Source of the DNA: Ensifer sp. LC11
GTDB taxonomy: Bacteria; Pseudomonadota; Alphaproteobacteria; Rhizobiales; Rhizobiaceae
Length of the DNA stretch: 64,000 nucleotides
Reading direction: 5' to 3'
Assembly (NCBI RefSeq): GCF_001695835.1
Contig: NZ_MBSO01000006.1
Coordinates: 1 to 64,000, forward strand
Positions 45,844 through 54,521 of the stretch are shown piece after piece. The position numbers and the translations under genes are program-made. Position 1 is the stretch's first letter, and each line of letters starts with the position of its first letter. The notes under the pieces were generated by a model. It was given only the letters and a program-made list of their open reading frames with translations. It had not been told where the DNA came from and made no database searches.

Positions 45844-45874
45844 ACGGCTCGGGGTCGCAGGACCGCCGAGCCGT
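45844..45874 (+). terminator. Hairpin after small gene copy 1
   Basis: ACGGCTCGG at 45844-45852 pairs perfectly with CCGAGCCGT at 45866-45874. The same stem occurs 460 bases further on. Confidence 0.6.
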
Positions 45875-46087
45875 TGCGCGTTTGAGGCTTGGGAAACCAG
45901 CCAGGGACGTTCACATCAACCCTGGACGCGTGCTTCGCCTCGCTGTTCTCATGCACGAAAGGACCGGCTCGGCGCCGCATCGAGCCCGCTTCCCATGCAT
46001 AGCTGAAGTGTCCAATAGTGCATTGCAAAAAGAGCAGCGAAACCCCATCTTTTACTCATCAAAGAGAAAACGAAAGCGAGCAAGAAG

Positions 46088-46255
46088 ATGGCTACCACAA
46101 CTTATAACAAGGGTTTCATCGGCCGTGCGTTCGCAGTTCTCGGCGCTGCTAGCGCTGCCGCCGCCGCTGTCGAAGGTCACCGCCGCCCGAAAGCAAGCGA
46201 CCTGCGCACGCTCGGCATCGACCCGGCGACTTTCCCGGACACACGCCGCGGCTAA
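46088..46255 (+). CDS. Small conserved protein, copy 2 (55 aa)
   Basis: Almost identical to the protein at 45628-45795: MATTTYNKGFIGRAFAVLG at the N-terminus and the same DLRTLGIDPATFPDTRRG tail. Most nucleotide differences are silent, which argues that both copies are translated and under selection. Each copy has its own upstream region and hairpin, so each is probably a separate transcript. Confidence 0.75.
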   Translation: MATTTYNKGFIGRAFAVLGAASAAAAAVEGHRRPKASDLRTLGIDPATFPDTRRG

Positions 46256-46303
46256 CAATTTCCGGCGCACCTCAAAGGCGCGCCTTATCCTCCCAAGGAT
46301 CAA

Positions 46304-46334
46304 ACGGCTCGGGATCGAAGGATCGCCGGGCCGT
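46304..46334 (+). terminator. Hairpin after small gene copy 2
   Basis: ACGGCTCGG pairs with CCGGGCCGT. Relative to copy 1 the A-to-G change in the right arm keeps pairing as a G-U wobble. Confidence 0.6.
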
Positions 46335-46351
46335 TGCGCGTTTGAGGCTGG

Positions 46352-46627
46352 CTAGCGCCCACTGCCGAAGGAAAAGAACGCGCGCAAGCGCCGGCGCAGG
46401 ATGTAGGACCAAGGTATCTCGGCATCTATCGCCTTGTAACCGGCCTGCGTCAGCGAGAACTCGACGCGCCCGTCGCCAACCTCTCTGCGCGTGATGTACT
46501 GCATGTTGAGGGCGCGGAACACGGTCGCGTGTAAGTCCTGCGGCCAGTAGATCTCTTCGGCCGGCACCCGATAGGCACCCGCCTTATAGAGCTCCTCGAG
46601 CACATTCCTTAAATCATCGGCGAGCAT
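46352..46627 (-). CDS. Small hypothetical protein, winged-helix-like (91 aa)
   Basis: Begins MLADDLRNVLEELYKAGAY at an ATG at 46627; the frame opens further upstream at 46711 but the added residues look non-coding. The pattern of three helices and a strand pair (FRALNMQYITRREVGDGRVEFSLTQAGYKAI) recalls a small winged-helix domain, and the tail is arginine-rich. Function unknown. It lies on the minus strand downstream of the TerC-type gene with about 140 bases between. Confidence 0.6.
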   Translation of the reverse strand: MLADDLRNVLEELYKAGAYRVPAEEIYWPQDLHATVFRALNMQYITRREVGDGRVEFSLTQAGYKAIDAEIPWSYILRRRLRAFFSFGSGR

Positions 46628-46765
46628 GTTTTGTTTATCCGGTGCGCCGCGCGGTTTGGCAATGCAAGAGGGACAATGACAGCCCAACAAAAAACGGCCC
46701 GGCGTTTCCACCAGACCGTCTATACTGTGCGAAGATAATCGAGCATACGCCGCTGGGCGAAGCCG

Positions 46766-47848
46766 TTACTCCGCGTGCGCGCCCGCCAGTTCTTCCTCGC
46801 GTTCGCGCTTGTTGTAACGGATCGACGACCAGAGCGAGATGCCGATCAGCGCCGCGCCGCCAAGGCCGGTAATCACTTCCGGAATGTGGACCAGCGTCTG
46901 GAAGTACATGACGACCGAGAGGATCAGGATCGCGTAAAACGCACCGTGCTCCAGGTAGCGGTACTCGCTGAGCGTCCCCTTTTCCACCAGCATGATCGTC
47001 ATCGAGCGCACGTACATGGCGCCGATACCAAGGCCGATCGCGATGATGAAGAGGTTCTGCGTCAGCGCGAAAGCGCCGATGACGCCGTCGAACGAGAAGC
47101 TGGCGTCGAGCACTTCCAGATAAAGGAAGGCGCCGAAGCCACCCTTTGCCGCCGCACTCATGGTTTCCTGCGAGGCATCGAGCAGACCGCCGACCACCTC
47201 GACAACCAGGAACGTCAGAAGACCATAGATCCCCGAATAGACGAAGGTGTGCACATCTGCCGGTTCGAGCAGGGTGGAGAAGCCAAGGATGAGCGCCAGA
47301 ACGAAGGCGATTTCGATACCTTTGATGGTCGCAAAGCGGGCCATCTTGGTCTCGACCCACTTGATCCAGTGCACATCCTTCTCATGATCGAAGAAGTAGG
47401 TCAGGCCGACCATCATCAGGAAGGTACCGCCGAAAGCGGCGATCGGCAGATGCGCGTCATTCATGATGCGCGCGTATTCCTCCGGCTTGCTTGCCGCCAG
47501 AACGATCGCTTCGATCGGTCCGATCTTCGCAGCGATGACGACGATCAAAAGCGGGAAGACGATGCGCATGCCGAAGACGGCGATGATGATGCCCCAGGTC
47601 AGGAATCGATGCTGCCACTCCGGCGTCATGTCCTTGAGCTTGTTGGCATTGACGATCGCATTGTCGAAGGACAGCGAGATTTCAAGCACCGCGAGCACGG
47701 TGCAGATGAAGAAGACCGAGGCCATACCACCGATGGTTCCGGTCGACTGCCAGCCGAGCCAGGCGCCGAGCACGAGGCCCACTGCCGTGACAATGAAGGC
47801 CCAGGTGAAATAGCCGAGCGCGCTCGTGTGCGATTGAGGCTGCGTCAT
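46766..47848 (-). CDS. DUF475/TerC-type integral membrane protein
   Basis: A 360-aa membrane protein with about nine helices. The hallmark acidic membrane motifs are ISLSFDNAIVNANKL (about 56-70) and LEVLDASFSFDGVIGAFALTQ (about 240-260), related by an internal duplication as in TerC proteins, which are linked to metal-ion (notably manganese) export and tellurite resistance. The C-terminus is basic then acidic (NKREREEELAG). The ATG at 47848 has AAGGAGG seven bases upstream. A long structured leader precedes it. Confidence 0.88.
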   Translation of the reverse strand: MTQPQSHTSALGYFTWAFIVTAVGLVLGAWLGWQSTGTIGGMASVFFICTVLAVLEISLSFDNAIVNANKLKDMTPEWQHRFLTWGIIIAVFGMRIVFPLLIVVIAAKIGPIEAIVLAASKPEEYARIMNDAHLPIAAFGGTFLMMVGLTYFFDHEKDVHWIKWVETKMARFATIKGIEIAFVLALILGFSTLLEPADVHTFVYSGIYGLLTFLVVEVVGGLLDASQETMSAAAKGGFGAFLYLEVLDASFSFDGVIGAFALTQNLFIIAIGLGIGAMYVRSMTIMLVEKGTLSEYRYLEHGAFYAILILSVVMYFQTLVHIPEVITGLGGAALIGISLWSSIRYNKREREEELAGAHAE

Positions 47849-48110
47849 CGACGGGCCTCCTTGGCTCTGATGACACCGGATTCGGTGAAGAAATGCGGTT
47901 TCAAAACGGAAATGCGCACGGCCGAAGGGGCACATGCGTGAGGCATGAGATCAGTTTTCATTGGAGCTAATCCGCCGGCTAATTTGCTGGCGGTACCGAC
48001 ATCACGAGAGCGCCGTAAAAACTCTCGCCAGAGGGGCCCGGCACCAGTGTTCATCCCGCGGTCCGATGTCTGAAGCGCGGGAGTGCTTTCCTAATTAGCA
48101 GCGTGGGGTG
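47849..48110 (-). promoter_or_regulatory. Possible structured 5' leader of the TerC-type gene
   Basis: Read on the minus strand, this stretch has several pairing options: CTGGCG with CGCCAG enclosing GAGAG/CTCTC, then CCGCC with GGCGG around AGCAAATTAGCC. TerC-family genes in many bacteria have a manganese riboswitch (yybP-ykoY), but I could not find its conserved core here, so the class is open. Confidence 0.35.
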
Positions 48111-48304
48111 GAACGTCAAGGGGCCGCTTGCGCTTTCGCCGGCGATCACCAAACGGTTGCCGCCATCGCCTTTCCCTTAAGCAAGAAACCGCGCAAATCG
48201 CGCGGCCTATTCATTCGTAAAACTTATGGAATCATCTGCAGAGCGCGATGGATCGGCCGTGCAGAGTGTGGCATGGGGTGCCCAGCTTTCTGAAAGTCCT
48301 GACC
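48111..48304. other. Divergent intergenic region before the EamA transporter
   Basis: With the leader just described it makes a 456-base gap. It should hold both promoters; I see no gene. Confidence 0.4.
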
Positions 48305-49213
48305 ATGACCGTGATTACCGCTCCCGCATCCGCTCCGAACGCCGCCCGGACCGGCGTCCTCATCATGCTGCTCGGCATGCTGATGTTTTCGTTGAACGAC
48401 GTGATGGGCAAATGGCTGGTCGCGACCTATTCGGTGAGCCAGCTGATGGTGATCCGCAGCGTCGCGGCGCTCCTGTTCCTGTCGCCGTTCATTCTCAGGC
48501 GTGGCCTGCGCTCGATGTTTCAGGTCGAGCGACCGGGTCTGCAGGCCCTTCGCTCGCTGCTCTTTGCGATCGATGCCTCCGCCTTCTATTTCGCGGTCGC
48601 CTACATGCCGCTTGCCGACACGATGACCTATTGGCTGGCTGCGCCGATCTATGTTGCGGCAGCTTCGCCTTTTCTTCTTGGCGAAAAGGTCGGCTGGCGG
48701 CGCTGGACAGCCATCCTCATCGGTTTTGCCGGCGTGTTGATCGCGCTCGAACCGTCGAAGGAGAGCCTTGGCCTGCCCGCGCTGATCGCGCTGGCCGGCA
48801 GCACCGCCTTTGCCTTCGCGCTGATGCTCGGGCGCACACTCCGCTCAACGCCGGACACGACGCTGGTTTTCTGGCAGATCGTCGGCGCGCTCGTCTTCTC
48901 GCTCGTCGGCGTGGCCGCCAACCCTGCCGGTTGGGCGCCGGTCGATGGGGAAGCGCTCCTGCAACTCGGCATGCTTGGTATTGTCGCGATGCTGGCGCAT
49001 ATCCTGGTCAACCGATCGCTCAAGCTCGCCGATGCCGCAACCGTCGTGCCCTTGCAATACACACTGCTTTTCTGGGCGGTGGTCTTCGGCTGGTTCTTCT
49101 TCGACGATACACCCCGCCCGACGGTCATTATCGGTGCGGCCCTGATCGTCGCGTCGGGCCTCTTCATCTTCTTTCGCGAACAGCAGTTGAAGAAGCGGAC
49201 AGCAAGGACCTAA
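48305..49213 (+). CDS. EamA/DMT-family transporter
   Basis: A 302-aa membrane protein with ten predicted helices in two EamA halves (GVLIMLLGMLMFSLNDVMGKWLV opens the first; TAFAFALMLGRTLR opens the second). Members export metabolites or amino acids; the substrate is unknown. The ATG at 48305 (MTVITAPAS) starts the conserved part; the frame opens at 48248. A frame in another phase across the same region is a shadow. Confidence 0.9.
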   Translation: MTVITAPASAPNAARTGVLIMLLGMLMFSLNDVMGKWLVATYSVSQLMVIRSVAALLFLSPFILRRGLRSMFQVERPGLQALRSLLFAIDASAFYFAVAYMPLADTMTYWLAAPIYVAAASPFLLGEKVGWRRWTAILIGFAGVLIALEPSKESLGLPALIALAGSTAFAFALMLGRTLRSTPDTTLVFWQIVGALVFSLVGVAANPAGWAPVDGEALLQLGMLGIVAMLAHILVNRSLKLADAATVVPLQYTLLFWAVVFGWFFFDDTPRPTVIIGAALIVASGLFIFFREQQLKKRTART

Positions 49214-49297
49214 CGTTTTTCCTCGCCTGCCAAACAGGGTTCCATCGGCGGCGGCTCTCTGCTACCCCGCCGACGTTCAAGCTTGAAGGAGATGCAG

Positions 49298-49693
49298 GTG
49301 GCCAAGGCGATCCATTCGATGATCCGGGTTCTCGACGAGAAGAGATCAGTCGACTTCTATTGCTCGGCCCTGGGGCTCAAAATCGCCGAGCGGCTGGACT
49401 TCGGAACATTCGTTCTGATCTATCTCAGCAACGAGGAAAGCGACTTCGAGCTTGAACTGACGGTCAACAAGGACCGAACCGAACCCTACGCGCTCGGTGA
49501 TGGCTATGGTCATCTGGCGCTGTCGGTCGATAACCTTGATGGCGAACACCAACGCCTGACCGAGGCCGGTCTCAATCCGGGCAAGATCGTCGCCTTCAAC
49601 CGGAATGACGTTCTGCTCGCGCGCTTCTTTTTCCTTGTTGATCCGGATGGATACAAGATCGAGGTGCTGCAGCGCCACGGTCGCTACAAGTAA
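49298..49693 (+). CDS. gloA: Lactoylglutathione lyase (glyoxalase I)
   Basis: A 131-aa VOC-fold enzyme that converts the methylglyoxal-glutathione adduct. All four metal ligands of E. coli GloA are present in order: IHSMIRV (His), ELELTVN (Glu), GYGHLALS (His), DPDGYKIEVL (Glu). The GTG at 49298 is preferred since AAGGAG ends six bases before it; the TTG at 49283 and ATG at 49292 sit on or against the ribosome site. Confidence 0.82.
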   Translation: MAKAIHSMIRVLDEKRSVDFYCSALGLKIAERLDFGTFVLIYLSNEESDFELELTVNKDRTEPYALGDGYGHLALSVDNLDGEHQRLTEAGLNPGKIVAFNRNDVLLARFFFLVDPDGYKIEVLQRHGRYK

Positions 49694-49821
49694 CCCCGGG
49701 CCGACTTCACCAATCAATCAAAACAATAGCGATTATCGCGCCTATCTATTTCGCTTATAGGGCAGCGCGACTTAGTCTTCCCCGGAAGCATCAAGAATGA
49801 TGCGCAACAAGGGGAACGCGA

Positions 49822-50601
49822 ATGAAAAAACAGATCGCAGCAGTCATGCTCGCCATCATGGCGGCAACCGCGTCTTCGGCGAGCGCCGCAGAGAAGATCA
49901 GGATCGGCACTGAAGGCGCCTATCCGCCCTTCAACTTCATGGACCCCTCCGGCAAGATCGGCGGCTTTGACGTCGATATCGGCCTTGCGCTTTGCGAACG
50001 CATGAAGGTCGAGTGCGAAGTGGTCGCCCAGGATTGGGACGGCATCATTCCCGGTCTGCTTGCCAAGAAGTATGACCTCATCATCGCCTCGATGTTCATC
50101 ACCGAAGAGCGCAAGAAGCAGGTTGCCTTCACCAATCCCTATTATCTGGCCGCCATGACGCATGCCGCACCGAAGGGCGCCGGCATCACCGCGTTCACCA
50201 ACGAAGCGCTCAAGGGCAAGGTGATTGGCGCGCAGTCCGGAACCACCCAGGCCGACTACATCACCGCCACCTACCCCGATGCCGAGATCAAGCTCTACCC
50301 GACCCAGGATGAGGCGAACCTCGACATGGTCAACGGCCGCCTCGACCTCCAGGTGGGCGACATGCTGCCGCTGCTCGACTGGGTGACGAAGAACACTGAC
50401 GGCAAAGGCTGCTGCGAACTCATAGGCGAGCCGATCACCGACAAGAAATTCGTCGGTGAAGGCGTGGGCATTGCTGTGCGCCAGGAGGACAACGAACTGC
50501 GCGAAAAGCTCAACAAGGCGCTCGAGGAAATCCGCGCCGACGGCACCTACAAGAAGATCAACGACAAGTATTTCACGATCGATGTCTACACGATGAAGTG
50601 A
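49822..50601 (+). CDS. Amino-acid ABC transporter binding protein (Lys/Arg/Orn type), orphan
   Basis: A 259-aa periplasmic protein. A signal peptide (MKKQIAAVMLAIMAATASSASA) ends near residue 22. IRIGTEGAYPPFNFMDPSGKIGGFDVDIG and AQSGTTQADYITA are typical of the HisJ/ArgT/OccT family. A Cys pair (GCCEL) is present near residue 197. No permease or ATPase genes accompany it, so it must work with a transporter encoded elsewhere. Confidence 0.9.
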   Translation: MKKQIAAVMLAIMAATASSASAAEKIRIGTEGAYPPFNFMDPSGKIGGFDVDIGLALCERMKVECEVVAQDWDGIIPGLLAKKYDLIIASMFITEERKKQVAFTNPYYLAAMTHAAPKGAGITAFTNEALKGKVIGAQSGTTQADYITATYPDAEIKLYPTQDEANLDMVNGRLDLQVGDMLPLLDWVTKNTDGKGCCELIGEPITDKKFVGEGVGIAVRQEDNELREKLNKALEEIRADGTYKKINDKYFTIDVYTMK

Positions 50602-50789
50602 GATGATTATCCGCTCCGGCCGCCCGGACGACCGGATATCTCCTTGAAGGGAAGAGCGCCATACCCTTGGCCGGAGCGCCCCATGGCTGGCGCGCCGGCC
50701 AAAGGTACGAAGTTTCATGTTTGCTTGTGCAGCAACTCAGTATCAACTTGTTCGATCACCCAGACGTGTGCGATTGATTTCGTACTAAT

Positions 50790-51359
50790 ATGGGCGCGGG
50801 CTTTATGTATCTCTCCAGTTCTCCGCAGATTTTACCACCGGGTGTTCAGCTTCATTCCCTGCTTCCGCACAAGGACGACCGTGGCGTGTTCCTTGAGGCC
50901 TTTAGAAGGGAATGGTCGGCAGGGTGTGACCCCGTCCAGTGGAACGTGGTCAGGAGCGAAGCCAATGTGCTGAGAGGCGTTCACGTACACGCCACCCACA
51001 CTGACTATCTGCTCGTGGTAAGCGGCCGAATGCTGCTGGGCCTGCACGACAGCAGGCCGAATGCGCCAGAGGATCGGCTCTCGACCATGCTCGTCCTCGA
51101 TGCAGCGAACCCGACTGCGGTCACCGTTCCGCCCGGTGTCTGCCACGGGTTCTATTTTCCCGAGCCATCAATTCACATGTACGCGGTCTCCCACTATTGG
51201 GATGAATCGGACGAGCTGGGCTGCCGTTTCGATGAGGCCGAATTGCGCCTTGCCTGGCCAAATAGGATGCCGAAACTGTCGCGCCGGGATCAGCTCGCCT
51301 CGTCCTATGACGAGATGCGGGACCAGCTTGTGAAACGGCACACTCAAAACGCGAAGTGA
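50790..51359 (+). CDS. RmlC-like cupin sugar epimerase
   Basis: A 189-aa relative of dTDP-4-dehydrorhamnose 3,5-epimerase: HKDDRGVFLEAFRREW, VLRGVHVHATHTDYLLVVSGRM and VPPGVCHGFYFPEP keep the cupin core and the likely catalytic His. It differs clearly from the operon RmlC at 22768 and lacks its QDNHS segment (WNVVRSEAN instead), so its sugar substrate may differ. It is the first of three coupled genes (GTGA overlap with the next). An in-frame ATG at 50805 is an alternative start. Confidence 0.75.
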   Translation: MGAGFMYLSSSPQILPPGVQLHSLLPHKDDRGVFLEAFRREWSAGCDPVQWNVVRSEANVLRGVHVHATHTDYLLVVSGRMLLGLHDSRPNAPEDRLSTMLVLDAANPTAVTVPPGVCHGFYFPEPSIHMYAVSHYWDESDELGCRFDEAELRLAWPNRMPKLSRRDQLASSYDEMRDQLVKRHTQNAK

Positions 51360-52276
51360 AGACAATGACTTCTATCGGTCTGGTTGGCTATGGACGTTGG
51401 GGAAAGCACATCTTTCGCGACTTGCGGGCATTGGGTGCGGAGGTACACGTCGCCGTTCCTTCTGCTGCCAGCAGGGCCGAGGCAATGGCGAAAGGCGCAG
51501 CGTCCGTTTGCGGCGACTGTTCGCTTCTGCCTCAGGTAGACGGATTTGTTGTCGCCACGCCAACCGTCACGCACGCCTCGGTTCTATCTGAACTTACGTC
51601 GCGCGAGCGCCCGATTTTCGTTGAAAAACCGTTGACCGACAACCTTGAGCAGGCTCAGGCACTCGTAAGGCGCGCTGGCGAGCGCATCTTCGTAATGGAT
51701 AAATGGCGATATCATCCGGGCGTCGAGGCACTTGCTGCGCGGGCCAAATCCGGTGCCCTCGGCGACATCCTGGGCATACGCACGTTTCGCCTGGGCTGGG
51801 ACAATCCCCATAGGGATGTCGATGCGATCTGGATCCTTCTGCCTCACGATCTGAGTATTGCCTACGAGATACTCGGATATCTTCCGCCGGCTCGATCGGC
51901 CATCGCGACTGTGCCAGGCCAGGGTCATTCGAACTTGATCGCCGTACTCGCGGGTTCTGCAGAAACATGCCACGTCACGATGGAAGTATCGGCCCAGCAT
52001 CCCGTTTCCAGACGTTCGGTGGTTGTCATCGGCAGCAAGGCGAGCGCCCAGCTCGCGGATTCCTACGACGACCGCATCTTCATCGCCGAGGGCATGCCGG
52101 GCGTCAACGCATCGAAGCCCATACATGAGCATGTCGATTCCGAATACCCGCTGTTGCGGGAATTGCGCGCGTTTGTGGAACATCTTCGCGGCGGTCCCGC
52201 CCCTCGATCGTCCGCCAAGGAGGGGCTGCTTTTCGTCGAGCGCGTGACAGCTCTCCGACACCTAGCAGGTGTTTAG
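51356..52276 (+). CDS. Gfo/Idh/MocA-family oxidoreductase
   Basis: A 306-aa NAD(P)-dependent sugar dehydrogenase-type protein. It has IGLVGYGRWGKHIFRDL at the N-terminus (Rossmann), VATPTVTHASV, and the family's VEKPLTDN with the catalytic-site lysine. HPGVEALAARAKSGALGDI begins the second domain. It starts at GTG 51356 overlapping the upstream stop, or ATG 51365. With the RmlC-like epimerase it could make an unusual sugar used by the glycosyltransferase downstream. Confidence 0.85.
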   Translation: MKTMTSIGLVGYGRWGKHIFRDLRALGAEVHVAVPSAASRAEAMAKGAASVCGDCSLLPQVDGFVVATPTVTHASVLSELTSRERPIFVEKPLTDNLEQAQALVRRAGERIFVMDKWRYHPGVEALAARAKSGALGDILGIRTFRLGWDNPHRDVDAIWILLPHDLSIAYEILGYLPPARSAIATVPGQGHSNLIAVLAGSAETCHVTMEVSAQHPVSRRSVVVIGSKASAQLADSYDDRIFIAEGMPGVNASKPIHEHVDSEYPLLRELRAFVEHLRGGPAPRSSAKEGLLFVERVTALRHLAGV

Positions 52277-52277
52277 A

Positions 52278-53357
52278 ATGGCTCGCCCCTTCTTCACAGT
52301 ATTGCTGCCGATACACCGTTCGCCGGAATTGCTTCCGTTTGCCGTTGAGAGCGTTCTGACGCAGTCGAATGCCGACTTCGAGCTCTTCATAGTCTGTGAT
52401 GGTGCCCCTGACGCGACTGTAGCTTGCGCCAAGGAGCTTGCAGAGCGGCATCGGCAGATACGGGTTTTCGCATTCGAAAAAGGCGAGCGACACGGAGAGG
52501 TGCATCGAGACGTGGCCTTGCGCGAAGCGCGCGCCCCTTTGGTCGCACAGATAGGCGACGATGACCTGTGGTTTCCCGACCATCTGGCGGTTCTCGGCAG
52601 TCTTCTCGAAACGGTCGACTTCGGCAATCTGCTGCAGGCCGAACTCTTGCCGGACGGTTCTATCGCTGTTCACATAGACGACCTCGCTGACAAGGCAACA
52701 CGCCAGCGCATGTGTTCAGGACCCTGGAATTTTTTTGGCCCGTCTGTCGCAGGTTACCGCCTGTCCGCCTATCGCTCATTGCCTATCGGTTGGAGCCCAG
52801 CACCGCCTGACCTTTGGACTGATCTGCATATGTGGCGAAAATTTCTCCAGCACGAGAGCCTTACGTTTGGCACTTCGTTTTCGGTCCAGTGCCTAAAGTT
52901 GAGTGCCCACCATCGCCAATCTATCGAGACCGCTGACCGTGCAAAAGAAAACGCAGCCGTTACTCGGGCACTGACGGTTCCAAACCAGCTATTGATCTAT
53001 CAAGAGCGCGCCATGAGAGCTGTCTGGCAACAGCTCAAAGAACAGTACCGAGAGGCGGACACGGAACGGAATGAACTGCGACAGGCAAAGGTCGCCGCGG
53101 CATTCCATTTGAAGGTCACTGAGGAATGGCTCCAGGAGGAGAACCGGCGTCTAGAGCAGCAGCACCTCGAGCAAACTTCGGCGTTGGTTGCTGGCTTTGA
53201 CGCCGAGAGGCAGAAGCTTGCACACGATGTCGATCGTCTTGATCGCCTTCGCTTGGACGCGATCTCAAGGCTCACAGAACTTAAAAGCTCTAGGTCGTGG
53301 GCAATTACCGCACCATTGAGATGGATTGAACGCAAATTCGAGCGCCGCGAGCCTTAA
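52278..53357 (+). CDS. Family 2 glycosyltransferase with C-terminal coiled coil
   Basis: A 359-aa protein. The GT-A domain (about 1-225) begins FFTVLLPIHRSPELLPFAVES and has the metal motif QIGDDDLWFPDHLA. Residues about 235-340 are a coiled coil, and the protein ends with ELKSSRSWAITAPLRW, a tail common in bacterial glycan transferases. The ATG at 52278 follows the previous stop by one base with AGGTG upstream. It is the last gene of the three-gene sugar operon. Confidence 0.85.
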   Translation: MARPFFTVLLPIHRSPELLPFAVESVLTQSNADFELFIVCDGAPDATVACAKELAERHRQIRVFAFEKGERHGEVHRDVALREARAPLVAQIGDDDLWFPDHLAVLGSLLETVDFGNLLQAELLPDGSIAVHIDDLADKATRQRMCSGPWNFFGPSVAGYRLSAYRSLPIGWSPAPPDLWTDLHMWRKFLQHESLTFGTSFSVQCLKLSAHHRQSIETADRAKENAAVTRALTVPNQLLIYQERAMRAVWQQLKEQYREADTERNELRQAKVAAAFHLKVTEEWLQEENRRLEQQHLEQTSALVAGFDAERQKLAHDVDRLDRLRLDAISRLTELKSSRSWAITAPLRWIERKFERREP

Positions 53358-53427
53358 TAGGCCCGCCGCTTCGCGGCTCAGCCCAGCATCGAGCAACACA
53401 GCTCCTACTGGGAACCTCCGTGTGGAT

Positions 53428-53455
53428 CCGGCCGCGCTGCATGCAGCGCGGCCGG
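53428..53455. terminator. 28-base perfect palindrome between convergent genes
   Basis: CCGGCCGCGCTGCA and its exact complement, centred at 53441/53442, lie between the GT2 gene and the GNAT gene, which point toward each other. It probably acts as a bidirectional terminator, though T-runs are short. Confidence 0.65.
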
Positions 53456-53462
53456 CCATCTC

Positions 53463-54521
53463 TCAATCGCCGTTGGCTGCGCGTTGCCGTGCTACGATCG
53501 CCTGGAATTCGGGATCGTCGACGAGCGATTGTATGGCCCAGTAGCCTTCGAGCCACTCGGCCTCGCCTTCCCAGCCACCGTCGACGAGCTGGCGGAGGTT
53601 GGCGAGTGCCCGAGAGCGTTCGCCGGCGAGCATCCAGGCGCCCGCCGCATGAAACCGGTACCAGCCGATGTGACCGCTGGCCCGTTCCAGGTGCTGCGCC
53701 CAGTCGCGGCACGTCGCCAAATCGAGATCGCCGATATTCTCGGCCGGCAGATTGCCGCTGAAGGCAATATGTCTGTCCAGTTCGGTAAGACCACTGCCCT
53801 TGGCCGTTGCGATCGAACCTTTGTTCGAGGCGTGCGTATGCCATTCGATCTCGGGAACGCCGCGATTGACGCATTCTGCAACCGTCGCGATCGCTGCCGC
53901 CTTTGCAAGCCCGAGACGCCGATAGCGAGCCTCAGTGCCGACACCGAGTTCGCAACGCTTGCCGCTGACACTGTCGGTCGCGCAATGGCTGACGATGCAT
54001 CCGTCGTGAAGCACGCAAAAGCCGACGGCCTTTTTCAGGAAAAGCTCGGACGAATGCCACCCATCCATGAGATCGGTCACGGTATCGAGGTTACCGGGAT
54101 CAAGGTCGAGCAGCACCTGATCGATCCGTGCAAGGTGAAAGCCATCCGGCAGCGCGGCGGCCACGCCTGTGCGGTGGGCTCCCGACAGTCCGAGCCTTAT
54201 GCACGGATGCGGCAAGGCGAAGGAATTGGACCAGATATCATCGAGACGACCGGACCAGCGGTCCTCGACGAACAAATAGGCCCATGCCGGGATCAGGCGT
54301 TTCAAGGCCGCAACGCTGCCGGAAGCTTGCTCCGGCGACCCCGCCAGATAATAGGCGCCGCCATTCGCAAGCAGCGCGACACGCGGTTCCACCGGACGGT
54401 CGATCCAGATGTCGCCGTCGATCGAACCGTCGAGGACCGCCGGGACAGTTACATGGACGCGGGATAGGTCATTCAAGAGGGAGTGAGCGGTCGAATAGGC
54501 CTTTGGCTCGAGTTGAAGCAT
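53463..54521 (-). CDS. GNAT-family acetyltransferase (352 aa)
   Basis: Residues about 135-265 carry a GNAT fold: GWHSSELFLKKAVGFCVLHDGCIVS, then VGTEARYRRLGLAKAAA, the acetyl-CoA loop, and HASNKGSIATAKGSGL. The remaining C-terminus (LERASGHIGWYRFHAAGAWMLAGE) resembles a helical repeat found after some GNAT domains, and the N-terminal 130 residues are unassigned. The ATG at 54521 has AGGA nine bases upstream; a TTG at 54530 is less likely. Substrate unknown. Confidence 0.75.
   Translation of the reverse strand: MLQLEPKAYSTAHSLLNDLSRVHVTVPAVLDGSIDGDIWIDRPVEPRVALLANGGAYYLAGSPEQASGSVAALKRLIPAWAYLFVEDRWSGRLDDIWSNSFALPHPCIRLGLSGAHRTGVAAALPDGFHLARIDQVLLDLDPGNLDTVTDLMDGWHSSELFLKKAVGFCVLHDGCIVSHCATDSVSGKRCELGVGTEARYRRLGLAKAAAIATVAECVNRGVPEIEWHTHASNKGSIATAKGSGLTELDRHIAFSGNLPAENIGDLDLATCRDWAQHLERASGHIGWYRFHAAGAWMLAGERSRALANLRQLVDGGWEGEAEWLEGYWAIQSLVDDPEFQAIVARQRAANGD

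Larger units (their letters stand above)
45558..45889 (+). repeat. Duplicated segment, copy 1 (about 332 bp)
   Basis: Very similar to 46018-46349 at a constant offset of 460 bases. It includes an upstream GTGCATTGCA, a 55-codon gene and a hairpin. Sequences outside the segment differ. Confidence 0.85.
46018..46349 (+). repeat. Duplicated segment, copy 2 (about 332 bp)
   Basis: The second copy of the segment at 45558-45889. Similarity ends abruptly near 46349, just before the stop of the next gene on the minus strand. Confidence 0.85.

Noticed and set aside
45558-46349. CRISPR-like repeats
   Set aside because: Only two copies, each over 300 bases and containing a gene; no short regularly spaced repeats are seen anywhere in the window.
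45558-46355. A 265-codon plus frame running through both copies of the duplicated segment
   Set aside because: It is out of phase with both conserved 55-codon genes and merely reflects the repeat.
46775-47941. A 388-codon plus-strand frame opposite the TerC-type gene
   Set aside because: Antisense shadow; the plus product lacks hydrophobic pattern or motifs, whereas the minus strand gives a clear membrane protein with a ribosome site.
47849-48110. Manganese riboswitch of the yybP-ykoY class
   Set aside because: The gene type fits, but I could not locate the conserved core bases, so I report only a possible structured leader.
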